A stretch of 64,000 nucleotides of DNA, taken from assembly GCF_002072955.1 (NCBI RefSeq), contig NZ_LPUF01000002.1, positions 327,349-391,348 of the forward strand, written 5' to 3'. The position numbers were made by a program, and so were the translations under genes. Under the pieces are notes generated by a model. The model was not told the origin of the DNA, did no database searches, and worked only from the letters and a program-made list of their open reading frames with translations. Origin of the DNA: Methyloprofundus sedimenti. Lineage in GTDB: Bacteria > Pseudomonadota > Gammaproteobacteria > Methylococcales > Methylomonadaceae. Below are positions 35,717 through 46,657 of this stretch, in pieces (within the stretch, counting starts at the first letter, position 1; every line of letters begins with the position of its first letter).

Positions 35717-35743
35717 AGGCCCCCTATTATTCAAAGAGGGCCT
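35717..35743. other. GC-rich hairpin downstream of the small secreted protein gene
   Basis: AGGCCCCC and AGGGCCT arms around a ~12-base AT-rich loop. It lies 34 bases beyond the stop of the 35777-36205 gene on its coding strand but lacks a convincing U tract, so a terminator role is possible only. Confidence 0.35.
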
Positions 35744-35776
35744 GCCACAAATTAAGCAGTATGCTTTTTTACCTGG

Positions 35777-36205
35777 TTAAAGCTTCTCGATATTTAAAGA
35801 CCCAAGAGACCAACCTATATCATAGCCCTTACCCTTTCCAGATAATGTTCTAGTCTGCGAGCCTTTTGGAGCCCAGCGACCTTCAACAGATTTAATAAAC
35901 CCTGCGTCACCATCCATCATAAAAGAGCTACCATAAATATCGCCTATATTTCTTACTCCGCGAATTTTACCTTTACCGTCAGTTACTTCATAGGCACCAA
36001 AGGTAAATCCACCTGCTTTCAAACTCAATTTCACTTTTGCAGTTTTACCACTTGGACAGCTAACAGTCCCTGTTCCATTATATGTTTTATAAAAAGCAGC
36101 CCAACCTTTCAGAGTATATTTTAGATCACAATCTTCAGCATGTGCAGCAGAAAAAGACATCAAGAAAAGTGAACTTACAGCCAGGCCTAAAATTTTTGTG
36201 CGCAT
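35777..36205 (-). CDS. Small secreted protein of unknown family (tandem copy B)
   Basis: 142 residues from the ATG at 36205, which follows GGGGAAAATT; the frame is open 4 codons further. Signal peptide residues 1-24 end in SAAHA, so it is exported. The mature part begins EDCDLKYTLKGWAAFYKTYNGTG and contains two Cys that could form a disulfide, with many Gly and alternating hydrophobic residues suggesting a beta-sheet protein. The neighbouring gene encodes a paralogue with the same framework. I do not recognise a family and no function can be assigned. Confidence 0.75.
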   Translation of the reverse strand: MRTKILGLAVSSLFLMSFSAAHAEDCDLKYTLKGWAAFYKTYNGTGTVSCPSGKTAKVKLSLKAGGFTFGAYEVTDGKGKIRGVRNIGDIYGSSFMMDGDAGFIKSVEGRWAPKGSQTRTLSGKGKGYDIGWSLGSLNIEKL

Positions 36206-36241
36206 AATTTTCCCCATTTTTATTATAAAAATTGATTATAC

Positions 36242-36670
36242 CTAAGGCTTGATAGTTAAGCCACTAAAGGCAAAACCTAGGTTATAGCCGCCACCGACAC
36301 CTGCCCCGCCGCCTGCAATATATCCTTTAAATAAGGCACGCGCTTCTGCTGCACGAGCGAAACCTGCATGTAAATCTATTGAAAAATAGGTGCCATAAAT
36401 ATCCTTTATACTCTTGATCCCGGTAAGTTTACCTTTGGCATTGTCAATATCTCCCACACCAAAAGTTATTCCACCACCATGCAGGACCAAAGAAACCCGA
36501 GCACTCTGCCCATTTGTACAACTGACAACGCCGGTCCCCTTATACGCTTTATAAAAAAAAGACCAGCCGGTTAAGTTATATTTTATCGAGCAACTTTTGC
36601 TTGCAGCCCAGGATGATAAAGGCATCAACAAAAATAGACTTACTAATACCCTTAAAATTATATGTTTCAT
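36242..36670 (-). CDS. Small secreted protein of unknown family (tandem copy A)
   Basis: 142 residues from the ATG at 36670, preceded by GAAAGG. Signal peptide residues 1-22 end in SSWA. The mature protein has the same skeleton as its neighbour: (C)xIKYNLTGWSFFYKAYKGTG, a VSC strand, GGGITFG, GKLTGIKSIKDIYGT and a Gly-rich C-terminus (IAGGGAGVGGGYNLG). The two Cys are conserved between the copies. The 36-base gap and same strand suggest an operon produced by tandem duplication. Function unknown. Confidence 0.75.
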   Translation of the reverse strand: MKHIILRVLVSLFLLMPLSSWAASKSCSIKYNLTGWSFFYKAYKGTGVVSCTNGQSARVSLVLHGGGITFGVGDIDNAKGKLTGIKSIKDIYGTYFSIDLHAGFARAAEARALFKGYIAGGGAGVGGGYNLGFAFSGLTIKP

Positions 36671-37123
36671 TATGCCTTTCAATTTTAGCCAATCAATCGA
36701 TTAATTATACTGCGATTAATAAGTTCAAAAATAACATTCAACCTTAAAATGATCACTCAGACCCAAAAAAGCGACCAACCTTAATTTAAATAATATATTT
36801 ATAAAAGAACTAAAGAGCTGAACAGAAGTTTCAATGGTCTGGTTTGATATTTATAAAAACTCAAACAGGAATATGCATAGTACCTGCCCGTATATCGTTG
36901 ATATTCAAAGTCCGTTAATTTTAGAGTTGGCAACAAAAAATGTTTTTCCATCAGGTAAGTTGAAAGTTGATTATCCACAACATTTCACATACAACCATTT
37001 AAAACGGCATTTTAAGCAGGTGCTGTTGTCATATTCTGTTATTCGGCCACCAGAGCGATTTTCTTGCAGTGCAATCACCGCTTTTTTAAAACCGCTCCAG
37101 AGGCCGCCTGAATTTTTTGCTGC
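36671..37123. other. Intergenic region of 453 bases
   Basis: Low-complexity AT-rich sequence. The open frame on the plus strand (36834-37319) runs into the DUF389 gene on the opposite strand and has no family-like features, so no gene is called. The stretch just upstream of 36670 should contain the promoter of the two secreted-protein genes. Confidence 0.5.
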
Positions 37124-39031
37124 CTATTGCACCAACCTGAGTGAAACATCTAATATCACCGGCTCATTCAATTGCGTTTGGATAGCATCCCTTAATGCCG
37201 CAATATCGCTCGCCAGGACAAGCTGCGAGCTGTGTAACTGCCCGAAAATTTTAATTTTATCATCCAAAGGTACTGCAGAGACTTCCGTTAACGATAATGT
37301 TTTACCGTTAACTTCATAAGTATTGGTGCTGATATTTTTTTCTATGCGGCTATAAAGCCCAGTATTAACTAAGGTCTGATACAGAGGGATACTGATTAAA
37401 ATTACCAAAATGATAGAAAAACCGAGCCCTCGGTTTACTTTAATCGCTGGTGCAAAACCTAAACAGAGGAAAGTAAAAGTGCCGGCCAGAGTAATGCCGA
37501 CCAGATTGGTTAAAAACAGTAGGCCTGCACCGCTGATTATGCTCCAGTCAAACCAGCCTATGCCCACACCCATAACGCAAGCGGGTGGAACCAATGCCAC
37601 TGCTACGGCCACTCCCGGTAAGCTTTTTTGGATATTTTCTCGGGCATGCGCATAGGCTGCTGCAATACCTGAAACTACAGCTACGCCTAAATCAAGTAAA
37701 TTGGGTTGTAAGCGACTTAATATCTCATTCGTTGCCTGTTCGTAAGGTAAAAGGAAAGTGGTAACCGCTGCCACGAACAAGGTTATGCCAGTCCCTAAAC
37801 CCAGGACTTGTAAAGAGGCAATTAAGAGTTTGTCATCATTACGTAAAATACTCATGGACATGGATACCAAAGGCCCCATCAAGGGAGCCAATATCATCGC
37901 ACCGATAACAACAGGGGTATTATTGAGGAACAAGCCAAAGGTAGCCAGCATGGTACTCAACATTATAAGCAACACAAAGGGTACAGAAAAACAGGCATAG
38001 CCCTTTAACACTAGCAATGTTTCCTTGAAATCGTCGTCCTGGGCAATAGAAAATAAAGGGAGTCGCTGTTTGAGTGACAGCAAATGTTCTTTTCTTTGCG
38101 GTAAGGTATCAGTAATGACAATTTCCTTTCCAGGGTTACTTGATGGGGCGGCTATAAATGCTTCCCCAACCTTTACCGTAATCGCATTGTGAATAACGCT
38201 AAATTGTAATTTCTCGGCGCTACGCTCCTGGCTATCTATGTAATACCGGATGGGCTCGTCACTTTCCAGCAGCAACCCCGTCGTTTCGATATATCCGAGG
38301 GATTTTGATGGACTCGGATTAGGCGAAATGGCCGTCAGGACAAAACTTATATAATCCATAACCGAAGAAGGCGCAACTAAAGCAGCTGATAAGGTGCCGT
38401 CCGAATGCGCTATTGTCATGTTAGCATAGTGTTTGGCCATGGACTCTATGTCGTTTTCAATAACCACGGCACCAATCAGAGCGGTCTTTATTTTGGTGCC
38501 CTTTTGGGTTGTTATGACAACTGTCTTTGGTTTTAAACGAAATAACGCCATTAAGTCGGCTGGTACAGCCTTTAAACGCTGCCAAATAAGCGCCTGATTA
38601 TCCGCCATATGCCGTAATTCAATTAAAGGAACATCACCAAACGTTACCAGCCAGGTAACAACTTCATCATTGCATAAAAGCAAATCGAGTTTCGTACCAC
38701 CTTTAGTATCTAAGGCAATAGGCATAGCATCTTCCATTTTTACAGGTATCCGATATAAACGACAGACCTTTGATTTTGGATGTACAGGAAGTAAGCCCAG
38801 TTTAAAATGATGTTGATAAGCTGACTCTAATAAAATACCCAGATCCGAACTTTCCAGCAAAGCTATCACATACGGATTTTTAGCTAAATAACCGGACGCA
38901 TTAGCAACAAAATCGGCTAACTCCACAGCTTCTAATGTTGCGCCAAGATGCTCAGCGCAATCTTGTGCATGTGCTATTAAATGTTTTTGTTCAGGCTTAT
39001 GGACTAACCAGGCTGTCTCGATGTTTGACAT
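37124..39031 (-). CDS. DUF389 / TIGR00341 family membrane protein
   Basis: 635 residues. The N-terminal ~320 residues are soluble, and the pattern around VTWLVTFGDVPLI and DGTLSAALVAPSSVMDYISF recalls diacylglycerol/NAD-kinase-like folds, although this is weak. The C-terminal half is DUF389: NNTPVVIGAMILAPLMGPLV and GVAVAVALVPPACVMGVGIG, six to eight membrane helices, and a short soluble tail. Family function is not established. A good ribosome binding site (GAGGAG) precedes the ATG at 39031. Confidence 0.82.
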   Translation of the reverse strand: MSNIETAWLVHKPEQKHLIAHAQDCAEHLGATLEAVELADFVANASGYLAKNPYVIALLESSDLGILLESAYQHHFKLGLLPVHPKSKVCRLYRIPVKMEDAMPIALDTKGGTKLDLLLCNDEVVTWLVTFGDVPLIELRHMADNQALIWQRLKAVPADLMALFRLKPKTVVITTQKGTKIKTALIGAVVIENDIESMAKHYANMTIAHSDGTLSAALVAPSSVMDYISFVLTAISPNPSPSKSLGYIETTGLLLESDEPIRYYIDSQERSAEKLQFSVIHNAITVKVGEAFIAAPSSNPGKEIVITDTLPQRKEHLLSLKQRLPLFSIAQDDDFKETLLVLKGYACFSVPFVLLIMLSTMLATFGLFLNNTPVVIGAMILAPLMGPLVSMSMSILRNDDKLLIASLQVLGLGTGITLFVAAVTTFLLPYEQATNEILSRLQPNLLDLGVAVVSGIAAAYAHARENIQKSLPGVAVAVALVPPACVMGVGIGWFDWSIISGAGLLFLTNLVGITLAGTFTFLCLGFAPAIKVNRGLGFSIILVILISIPLYQTLVNTGLYSRIEKNISTNTYEVNGKTLSLTEVSAVPLDDKIKIFGQLHSSQLVLASDIAALRDAIQTQLNEPVILDVSLRLVQ

Positions 39032-39379
39032 GTTTTTATTCTCCTCTAATAAACTAACTGTGGGGGGAGTCCCTACTTTTGCGAAAGCTCATTTTGGACA
39101 TTCTTGCCCACAACGCTGAAAAAGCTTAATGAGACTAATTAAAAACTGCGTTGCCCAGATTCGCCCTGCACTCACTTATAAAAACCCTAAATGGGTTTTT
39201 ATTTAGGAGCCTCAAATAGCTTGACGCGATATCGAAAATCCTTTTATTTTCTCTACGCAAAAAGGCGCTCCGAGATAACACCCGGCCGTATATCTATACT
39301 TCGCTTAGGCTACGCTGCCAGAATTTTCAGAAAGAAAGAGAGGATTAGTAACGCCAGCAAAGCATAGTCAACAACTCAT
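39032..39379. other. Intergenic region of about 350 bases
   Basis: No gene is seen. It contains the upstream region of the DUF389 gene (leftward) and a short AAAAACCC/GGGTTTTT hairpin (39180-39200) with T runs on both sides, which could work as a bidirectional terminator. Confidence 0.45.
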
Positions 39380-39410
39380 AAAAAAGGGGCATTTAAAATG
39401 CCCCTTTTTT
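39380..39410 (-). terminator. Rho-independent terminator (hairpin AAAAAAGGGGCAT / ATGCCCCTTTTTT)
   Basis: A perfect stem with GGGGCAT/ATGCCCC core and A/T tracts on both sides lies 2 bases downstream of the cupin stop on the minus strand. It could act in both directions. Confidence 0.9.
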
Positions 39411-39412
39411 AT

Positions 39413-39688
39413 TTAATCGTAGCTGTAATGCTTACGCAGTGTTTTAGTGACTGCCCACATACTGCTTAACCCAACCGGGAAAATAACATAATCCCCTGGA
39501 ACGATAGTAACAGGCTCTTTATCGTCCGGGGTGACAACAATCTCACCTTCAAGAATGTAGGCTTTTTCTGTTTCATCAAAATCCAGTCTAAACTCAGAAA
39601 CAGGACAATCCCAAATTTCCCAATCTGAAACGCCTAATTCTTTAAGACGCTCTTCACTCGGATTGTGTTCAACAATAATATCTGGCAT
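39413..39688 (-). CDS. Small single-domain cupin (cupin_3-like)
   Basis: 91 residues with the cupin pattern GVSDWEIWDCPVSEFRLDF, EKAYILEGEIVVTP and VTIVPGDYVIFPVG, and C-terminal RKHYSYD. The order and spacing fit the cupin_3 group found in small metabolic proteins such as ureidoglycine aminohydrolase relatives. The usual metal-binding His residues are only partly present, so activity is uncertain. It is followed by a strong terminator and lies 66 bases after the ispA stop in the same direction. Confidence 0.8.
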   Translation of the reverse strand: MPDIIVEHNPSEERLKELGVSDWEIWDCPVSEFRLDFDETEKAYILEGEIVVTPDDKEPVTIVPGDYVIFPVGLSSMWAVTKTLRKHYSYD

Positions 39689-39754
39689 AACTCGTCTAAC
39701 TCACTATAAGTAATTAAAAAATATCCAGTAAAAACTGGAAAAAATACACAACGA

Positions 39755-40651
39755 CTAATGATCGCGCTGAATAATATACAGCGATAAGTCACGCAATAAA
39801 TCAGCCTCTGCACCGAATCCCGACAGACTTTCAACTGCTTGTTCATGCAGATCCTGTGCTTTTTGCTTTGCACCGGCTAATCCTAATAAGGCCGGATAAG
39901 TAGGCTTATCATTATCCTGATCTTTACCTTGTGTTTTACCTAGCGTAGCAGTATCACTTTCTTCATCTAAAATATCATCTTTAACCTGAAAAGACAGCCC
40001 GATACATTTAGCATAATGATCTAATTTATTGGCCGTGGCTGGATCCAGATCAGGCCTGGATAAAGTCGCTAACTGCACACTCACGCGAATAAGCGCACCT
40101 GTTTTATGTATATGCATGTTTTCCAATTCAGGCAACGTCAGCTTTTTCCCTACTGATTCCAGATCAATTGCCTGCCCGCCTACCATTCCTAAAGAACCGC
40201 TCGCTTTGGCCAATGCACTCACCATTTGTATGCGTGACTCGGCACTTGCATTCATGCTGCTGTCAAGCGCCAGAATCTGAAACGCCAGAGTTTGCAAAGC
40301 ATCTCCGGCTAATATTGCAGTTGCTTCATCAAAGGCTATATGTGAAGTCGCTTTACCTCGACGCAAATCATCATTATCCATTGCAGGTAAATCATCATGA
40401 ATAAGTGAATAAACATGAATCATCTCTACTGCACAGGCTGGACCATCTAATATGTCAGGTGCAAGTCCTAATGCCTTACCTGCACTATAAGTCAACATGG
40501 GGCGCATTCTTTTGCCGCCGTCTAAAGTACTGTAACGCATTGCATCATGAAGTCTTTTAGGCAAAATTGTATTTGCAGGCAAACGCAAATCCAAAGCTTT
40601 TTCTACTCGTTCCTGGCTAGAAACTAAATATTCTTTCAAGGCGTTACTCAT
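39755..40651 (-). CDS. ispA: Farnesyl diphosphate synthase (geranyltranstransferase)
   Basis: 298 residues. First Asp-rich motif [19 protein letters not shown] and second motif DDILDEESD bind the Mg2+-diphosphate substrates; GGKRMRP and [10 protein letters not shown] are also conserved. It condenses isopentenyl diphosphate with dimethylallyl/geranyl diphosphate to make farnesyl diphosphate for quinones, undecaprenyl phosphate and hopanoids/carotenoids. It overlaps xseB by 8 bases, the usual gammaproteobacterial arrangement; dxs, which often follows, is not present, the cupin gene taking its place. Confidence 0.95.
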   Translation of the reverse strand: MSNALKEYLVSSQERVEKALDLRLPANTILPKRLHDAMRYSTLDGGKRMRPMLTYSAGKALGLAPDILDGPACAVEMIHVYSLIHDDLPAMDNDDLRRGKATSHIAFDEATAILAGDALQTLAFQILALDSSMNASAESRIQMVSALAKASGSLGMVGGQAIDLESVGKKLTLPELENMHIHKTGALIRVSVQLATLSRPDLDPATANKLDHYAKCIGLSFQVKDDILDEESDTATLGKTQGKDQDNDKPTYPALLGLAGAKQKAQDLHEQAVESLSGFGAEADLLRDLSLYIIQRDH

Positions 40652-40877
40652 CGTTAAATGACTCCAATGTTTGTTGACCGTTTTTTTCTAATAAGATTTG
40701 CACTTTTTGCTCGGCTTCCTGCAAGGCTTTTTGGCAAGTACGGGTTAAATTGACACCCTGTTCAAATGACTTTAAAGACTCTTCCAAAGAAATATCACCC
40801 TGCTCTAATTGCTCAACAATCTCTTCTAATCCTTTGAGAGAATCTTCAAATAAGGTGGCGCTTTTCTTTCTAGGCAT
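40644..40877 (-). CDS. xseB: Exodeoxyribonuclease VII small subunit
   Basis: 77 residues with [19 protein letters not shown] and [16 protein letters not shown], the conserved XseB helices that bind the large subunit XseA. The enzyme degrades single-stranded DNA. First gene of the xseB-ispA operon, divergent from parE (79-base gap). Confidence 0.95.
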   Translation of the reverse strand: MPRKKSATLFEDSLKGLEEIVEQLEQGDISLEESLKSFEQGVNLTRTCQKALQEAEQKVQILLEKNGQQTLESFNDE

Positions 40878-40953
40878 GTCGATAAAAATAATTTAATGAT
40901 AGGATAGATTAATCGACTTATTATATATGAAAAACATCCGAGTAATTAACTAG

Positions 40954-42849
<1,896 letters not shown>

Positions 42850-42965
42850 AACCATTCAGGGGCTGAACCAAAAGATGACTCGTTTAGGTTTAGTCCCGCT
42901 TAAATACAACAGCGAGTAGCTTATTTTTGGTCTGGACATTGATAACGATTAACCTTCCCTTTTCA

Positions 42966-42992
42966 GGGGTGTTACAGTTATTATATGAATTC
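42966..42992. mobile_element. Solitary IS30-family terminal repeat remnant
   Basis: GGTGTTACAGTTATTATATGAATTCGGG here is almost the same as the right end of the IS30 at 47752 (GGTGTTGCAGTTATTATATGAATTCGGG), differing by one base. No transposase or other end lies next to it, so an IS30 end was left behind or captured 117 bases downstream of parE. Confidence 0.75.
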
Positions 42993-43024
42993 GGGACTCA
43001 TTAAAAAGAAATTTTCCGTATTTC

Positions 43025-43456
43025 TTAATTTGTTGTGTATAGCCACGGGTTCACTAGGTTTAAATCTTCCAAAAAATCAAAGTCAGAGGTATTGCGCGTA
43101 GCCAGCAATGCAGAATTTTGTACTGCAATCGCTGCAATTTGAGTATCTTCAACACTCATTGGGCGGCCTTGTTCTGTTGTAAAGGCAATAATTTTGCATA
43201 ATGGCTTGCGGTTTCGCCATCAAAGGGTAGGTAAACAACGATTTGTAAGGCTCGTAAAAATCAGTTCAGCTACTTGAAATAAAGCTTGTTTGCGTTTGCC
43301 ATTATCTAAAATAGCAATTCCCATATCAATTTCGGCTTTAACGATAGCTGGAAGAAATAGTTCATGGCTAAACTGTTCATCTAGCCATTCAATAACTGCC
43401 GAATTTGGTTTTGGTCGCATCAATTCTGAAATGATATTAGTGTCTAATAATATCAT
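43025..43456 (-). pseudogene. VapC/FitB-like PIN-domain toxin, frameshifted
   Basis: The first 78 codons read MILLDTNIISELMRP with the PIN-domain Asp and continue to VAELIFTSLTNRCLPTL. The expected second half continues in other frames: FDGETASHYAK, then EQGRPMSVEDTQIAAIA, ATRNTSDFDFL and NPWLYTTN up to 43025. A duplicated TACC in the CTACCTACCC stretch (43225-43235) gives the first frameshift and a second follows near 43200. Catalytic acids of the second half are thus lost. It overlaps the antitoxin ATG by 4 bases. Either the gene decayed or the read contains indel errors. Confidence 0.75.
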
Positions 43457-43707
43457 TTGATATTTTCAAAATCAGATGCGTTTCGAGGGAGTGAACGAGT
43501 TGGTAATTCTAACTCTATGCCATCGGTTATTTCCATAATTTGTTCATGCAAACGGCTACCTAAGTTTTTTTGTTTATCCATCGGAAAGAGCGCTTTCTTA
43601 AGAATGCGGTAAACCTCTTCTTCTGTGGAACAATTATGTTGTTTAGCTTTGATTTGTAATTGCTTTTCCATAGCATCATCAAGATTATGAACAGTAAGGG
43701 TAGTCAT
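43453..43707 (-). CDS. VapB/FitA-like antitoxin
   Basis: 84 residues with MTTLTVHNLDDAMEKQLQIK, the ribbon-helix-helix DNA-binding domain of FitA/StbC-type antitoxins, and a C-terminal toxin-binding tail. It would repress its own operon and neutralise the downstream PIN toxin. The toxin gene is frameshifted, so this antitoxin may survive alone. Confidence 0.85.
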   Translation of the reverse strand: MTTLTVHNLDDAMEKQLQIKAKQHNCSTEEEVYRILKKALFPMDKQKNLGSRLHEQIMEITDGIELELPTRSLPRNASDFENIK

Positions 43708-43813
43708 GCGGTAACCTCTATACTATATTTAGTAATTGATTTTTAGGGGTATTAACCTGTTAACTTGATCAAGGGTAACCGTCGATTCTTACCACCTAGA
43801 CAAGCTACTCCAC

Positions 43814-45367
43814 TTACTTTAAAGGCTTAACTTTTTCAATCAAGTTCCAGGGTAGAAACTGATCTAACGCCTCTGGTTCATAATGCCTACCAAGCTTGGG
43901 TAGCTCAGTAAGTAAATACTTCAGATAATCAAAAGGCTCCAGATTATTGGCAACCGCTGTTTGCACCAGGCTGTATAGCAGTGCACTGGCATTTGCTCCA
44001 CGAGGTGTTTGATTAAACAACCAGTTTTTACGCCCAATCACAAACGGTTTGATACGACGTTCAGCTGCATTATTATCAATGTGTATATTTCCGTCATCAA
44101 TATAGCGAATCAGGCTACTCCACTGGTTAAGGGTGTAACGAATGGCTTTACCTATCGTGCTGTCTTTTGCTGTCCTGGTAACATGGTCATCGCACCACTG
44201 CTTTAAGTCATCCAGCAAAGGTTTACTTTTTTCCTGACGTAACAAATAACGCTGCTCTATTGTCAGATCTTTAAATTGTTTTTCAAACGCATAAAGACGA
44301 GTGAACTTGCGTAATGCCGTTTGAGCCATGCCCATTTTATTTTTGCGGCTCGCTTTGGGAAGTGCTTTCAGTGCTTCATCGAATTTACGACGCGCATGCG
44401 CCATACAACCGACGAGGAGACAGTCATCTGATGCAAGGGCGTGATAGCCGGCATAGCCATCCACTTGCAAGTGGCCTGAAAAGCCCTGTAAAAAGCTCGC
44501 CGCATGTGCACCCGCCCGGGTTGCCTGATACTCATACAAAACAATTGGGCATTCAGCTTCATGACCACCACTTTGATAGAGCCACATATAGGATTTTGAT
44601 TTCGTCTCTCGTCCATCCTGAATAACATTCAAAGTTGTTTCGTCAGCCTGGAGAATTTTCTGCAGGATCAGTAATTCATGCAGTCGATCATAAAAGGGGG
44701 CAAGCAATTCAGCGGACTTCAATACCCAGATTGATAACGTTGCACGCGAAAGGTCGATACTTAAGCGCTTGAAAATCGTTTCCTGGCGATAGAGTGGCAA
44801 GCTATCCATAAACTTGGCTACAATAATGTAGGCTAGTAAGCTGGCCGAAGCAAAACTGCGTGGAATGGGCTGTGCCGGTTTAGGCGCATTAATAATGCCA
44901 TTTTCGCAGGCACGACAGGCATACTTTACCTGCACATGCTCAATCAGCTTGATTTGAGCAGGAATGATTTCTAACTGCTCTGACGTGTCTTCGCCAGCCT
45001 CATGCAAGGCATGACCACAGTCACACACACGTTCTGCTTCAGGTAATTCATAGCGAACGACTTCTCGCGGGAGATGTCTGGAGAGCGGTTTACGACCTGG
45101 CTTTTTGCGTTGATAGCTAACCGTTTCTTCAAGATCAGTCTCCTCTTGCTTTAAGGCGTCAAGAATCGATTCCGCTTCATTAAACAACTCCATTTGGTCA
45201 GGACACTTTTCACTGGATGCTCCAAAGCGCTGGTGTTGAAACAAACGAAACTGCTCCTCATACCACGTCAGTTTTTCCTGTAATTGATCTACTGTCGACT
45301 GATAGTCCAGCACCATTTTTTGCAGTGCATTCGTCTCATCTGGCAGTGTCTCAGGAAGTGAGTTCAT
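43814..45367 (-). CDS. tnpC: IS66 transposase TnpC
   Basis: 517 residues. N-terminal coiled coil (TNALQKMVLDYQSTVDQLQEKL), zinc-finger-like region (ERVCDCGHALHEAG), then the DDE domain with ADETTLNVIQ, QVDGYAGYHALAS and NNAAERRIKPFVIGRKNW. It looks full length. In normal IS66 elements it follows tnpB within about 90 bases; here a nested element of 2.75 kb separates the two. Confidence 0.93.
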   Translation of the reverse strand: MNSLPETLPDETNALQKMVLDYQSTVDQLQEKLTWYEEQFRLFQHQRFGASSEKCPDQMELFNEAESILDALKQEETDLEETVSYQRKKPGRKPLSRHLPREVVRYELPEAERVCDCGHALHEAGEDTSEQLEIIPAQIKLIEHVQVKYACRACENGIINAPKPAQPIPRSFASASLLAYIIVAKFMDSLPLYRQETIFKRLSIDLSRATLSIWVLKSAELLAPFYDRLHELLILQKILQADETTLNVIQDGRETKSKSYMWLYQSGGHEAECPIVLYEYQATRAGAHAASFLQGFSGHLQVDGYAGYHALASDDCLLVGCMAHARRKFDEALKALPKASRKNKMGMAQTALRKFTRLYAFEKQFKDLTIEQRYLLRQEKSKPLLDDLKQWCDDHVTRTAKDSTIGKAIRYTLNQWSSLIRYIDDGNIHIDNNAAERRIKPFVIGRKNWLFNQTPRGANASALLYSLVQTAVANNLEPFDYLKYLLTELPKLGRHYEPEALDQFLPWNLIEKVKPLK

Positions 45368-46657
45368 GGTGATTATTATAGTAACTTCTCATTATCCACT
45401 GGCAGCGGCCGCACGAATGACTTCCGATAACGGAGGAATCCCTTCTAACTTCAGTAAGCGACTTTTTAAATAACCCCAAAATGACATGCCGTGCTTTCGG
45501 CAGGTCTTCTTGAGACTGGCAAAAGTATCACGGGCTTTCCGCCCTGCATCACTTCGTGTACTCCCGCTGATTTTTCGTTTCTTGACGTAATCCCTTATAT
45601 CCCGTTCGCTTAAATTGTTATGAAGTGGGAGGTAGAGTTTGTCGAGTACACGGAGGAGTTCATGTTGATTTTTCCCCATTCGCCCGAGGGCCTGGTTAAG
45701 CGTTTCGTAACAGGTTTTGGTACTGCATAGGATTTGAAAGCGCTGCCTGATACTGCTCGCCTGTTCGGTAACAGGATTAAGTTTATAAGCTTTCAGGTCA
45801 TGGTAAATCGACCAAAGCTGGTCGCGTGCGTCATCTACTGCCTTGGTATGGCTGTCATTTAAAGGAATCAGGCGATTAATCACTCGTTCGGCATGGATCC
45901 AGCACAAGGCATGATCAAAGACGTTAAACTGCCCTGCATCATCACTGATAATTGAAAAGTCAGAGGAAATGCCTTGGTCTAGCAGCCCTCCCATCAAAGC
46001 ACCTTCCGTGACTATTTTTCTGTGCCGAGGTTTAACGATGCCTTGCTGATCCAGCCATTCGCACCAGTCAGGTGCCGTGTTAATGCAGACACTGATATTT
46101 TCCAGTGTCGCCAAGATTACAACAGACAGCTTATTTTGTGCCATGTATTCAATGGCACCTGTGTTCAATGTATAAAGCGTTGTTTTGCCTTGTGATAGAC
46201 AGTTTAAAAAATTGATTCTGCTTTTACTTTCTGTACTACTGAACCAGGCAAAAAAATCATTGCCAATATGTGTGCAATAGCCATTTTGCCCTTTATGCCG
46301 TGCGCCAGTATCATCTGTATGAATATATTTAGAAACGGATAATCCCGTCTTCAGTAATTCATCTTTTTCGGCATGAAAGTCGTCCAGATCTTCTGTTAGT
46401 ATATAACTGAGCTTACCGCTCGAAATATCGACGCCTAAATCACGAATTTGTTCCAGTAGTAATGGCTGTGTGACATGTTGGTGATGGTATTGATAGAGAA
46501 TAAAGGCAATAAGGCTTTTACCAAAGCTACCTCCCTGAATGTCTTCGGGAAGCTGACCTAAAATCGTAAGACCCTCTGGCGTTATATATTCTGCTAAACG
46601 ATAACGAATGTTATGAGTTTGAAAGGTAATATCCTGAATAACACGATCCTGATACCC

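Noticed and set aside
36834..37319. Plus-strand open frame of 161 codons
   Set aside because: It overlaps the C-terminal coding end of the DUF389 gene on the other strand, has no family features and no ribosome binding site.
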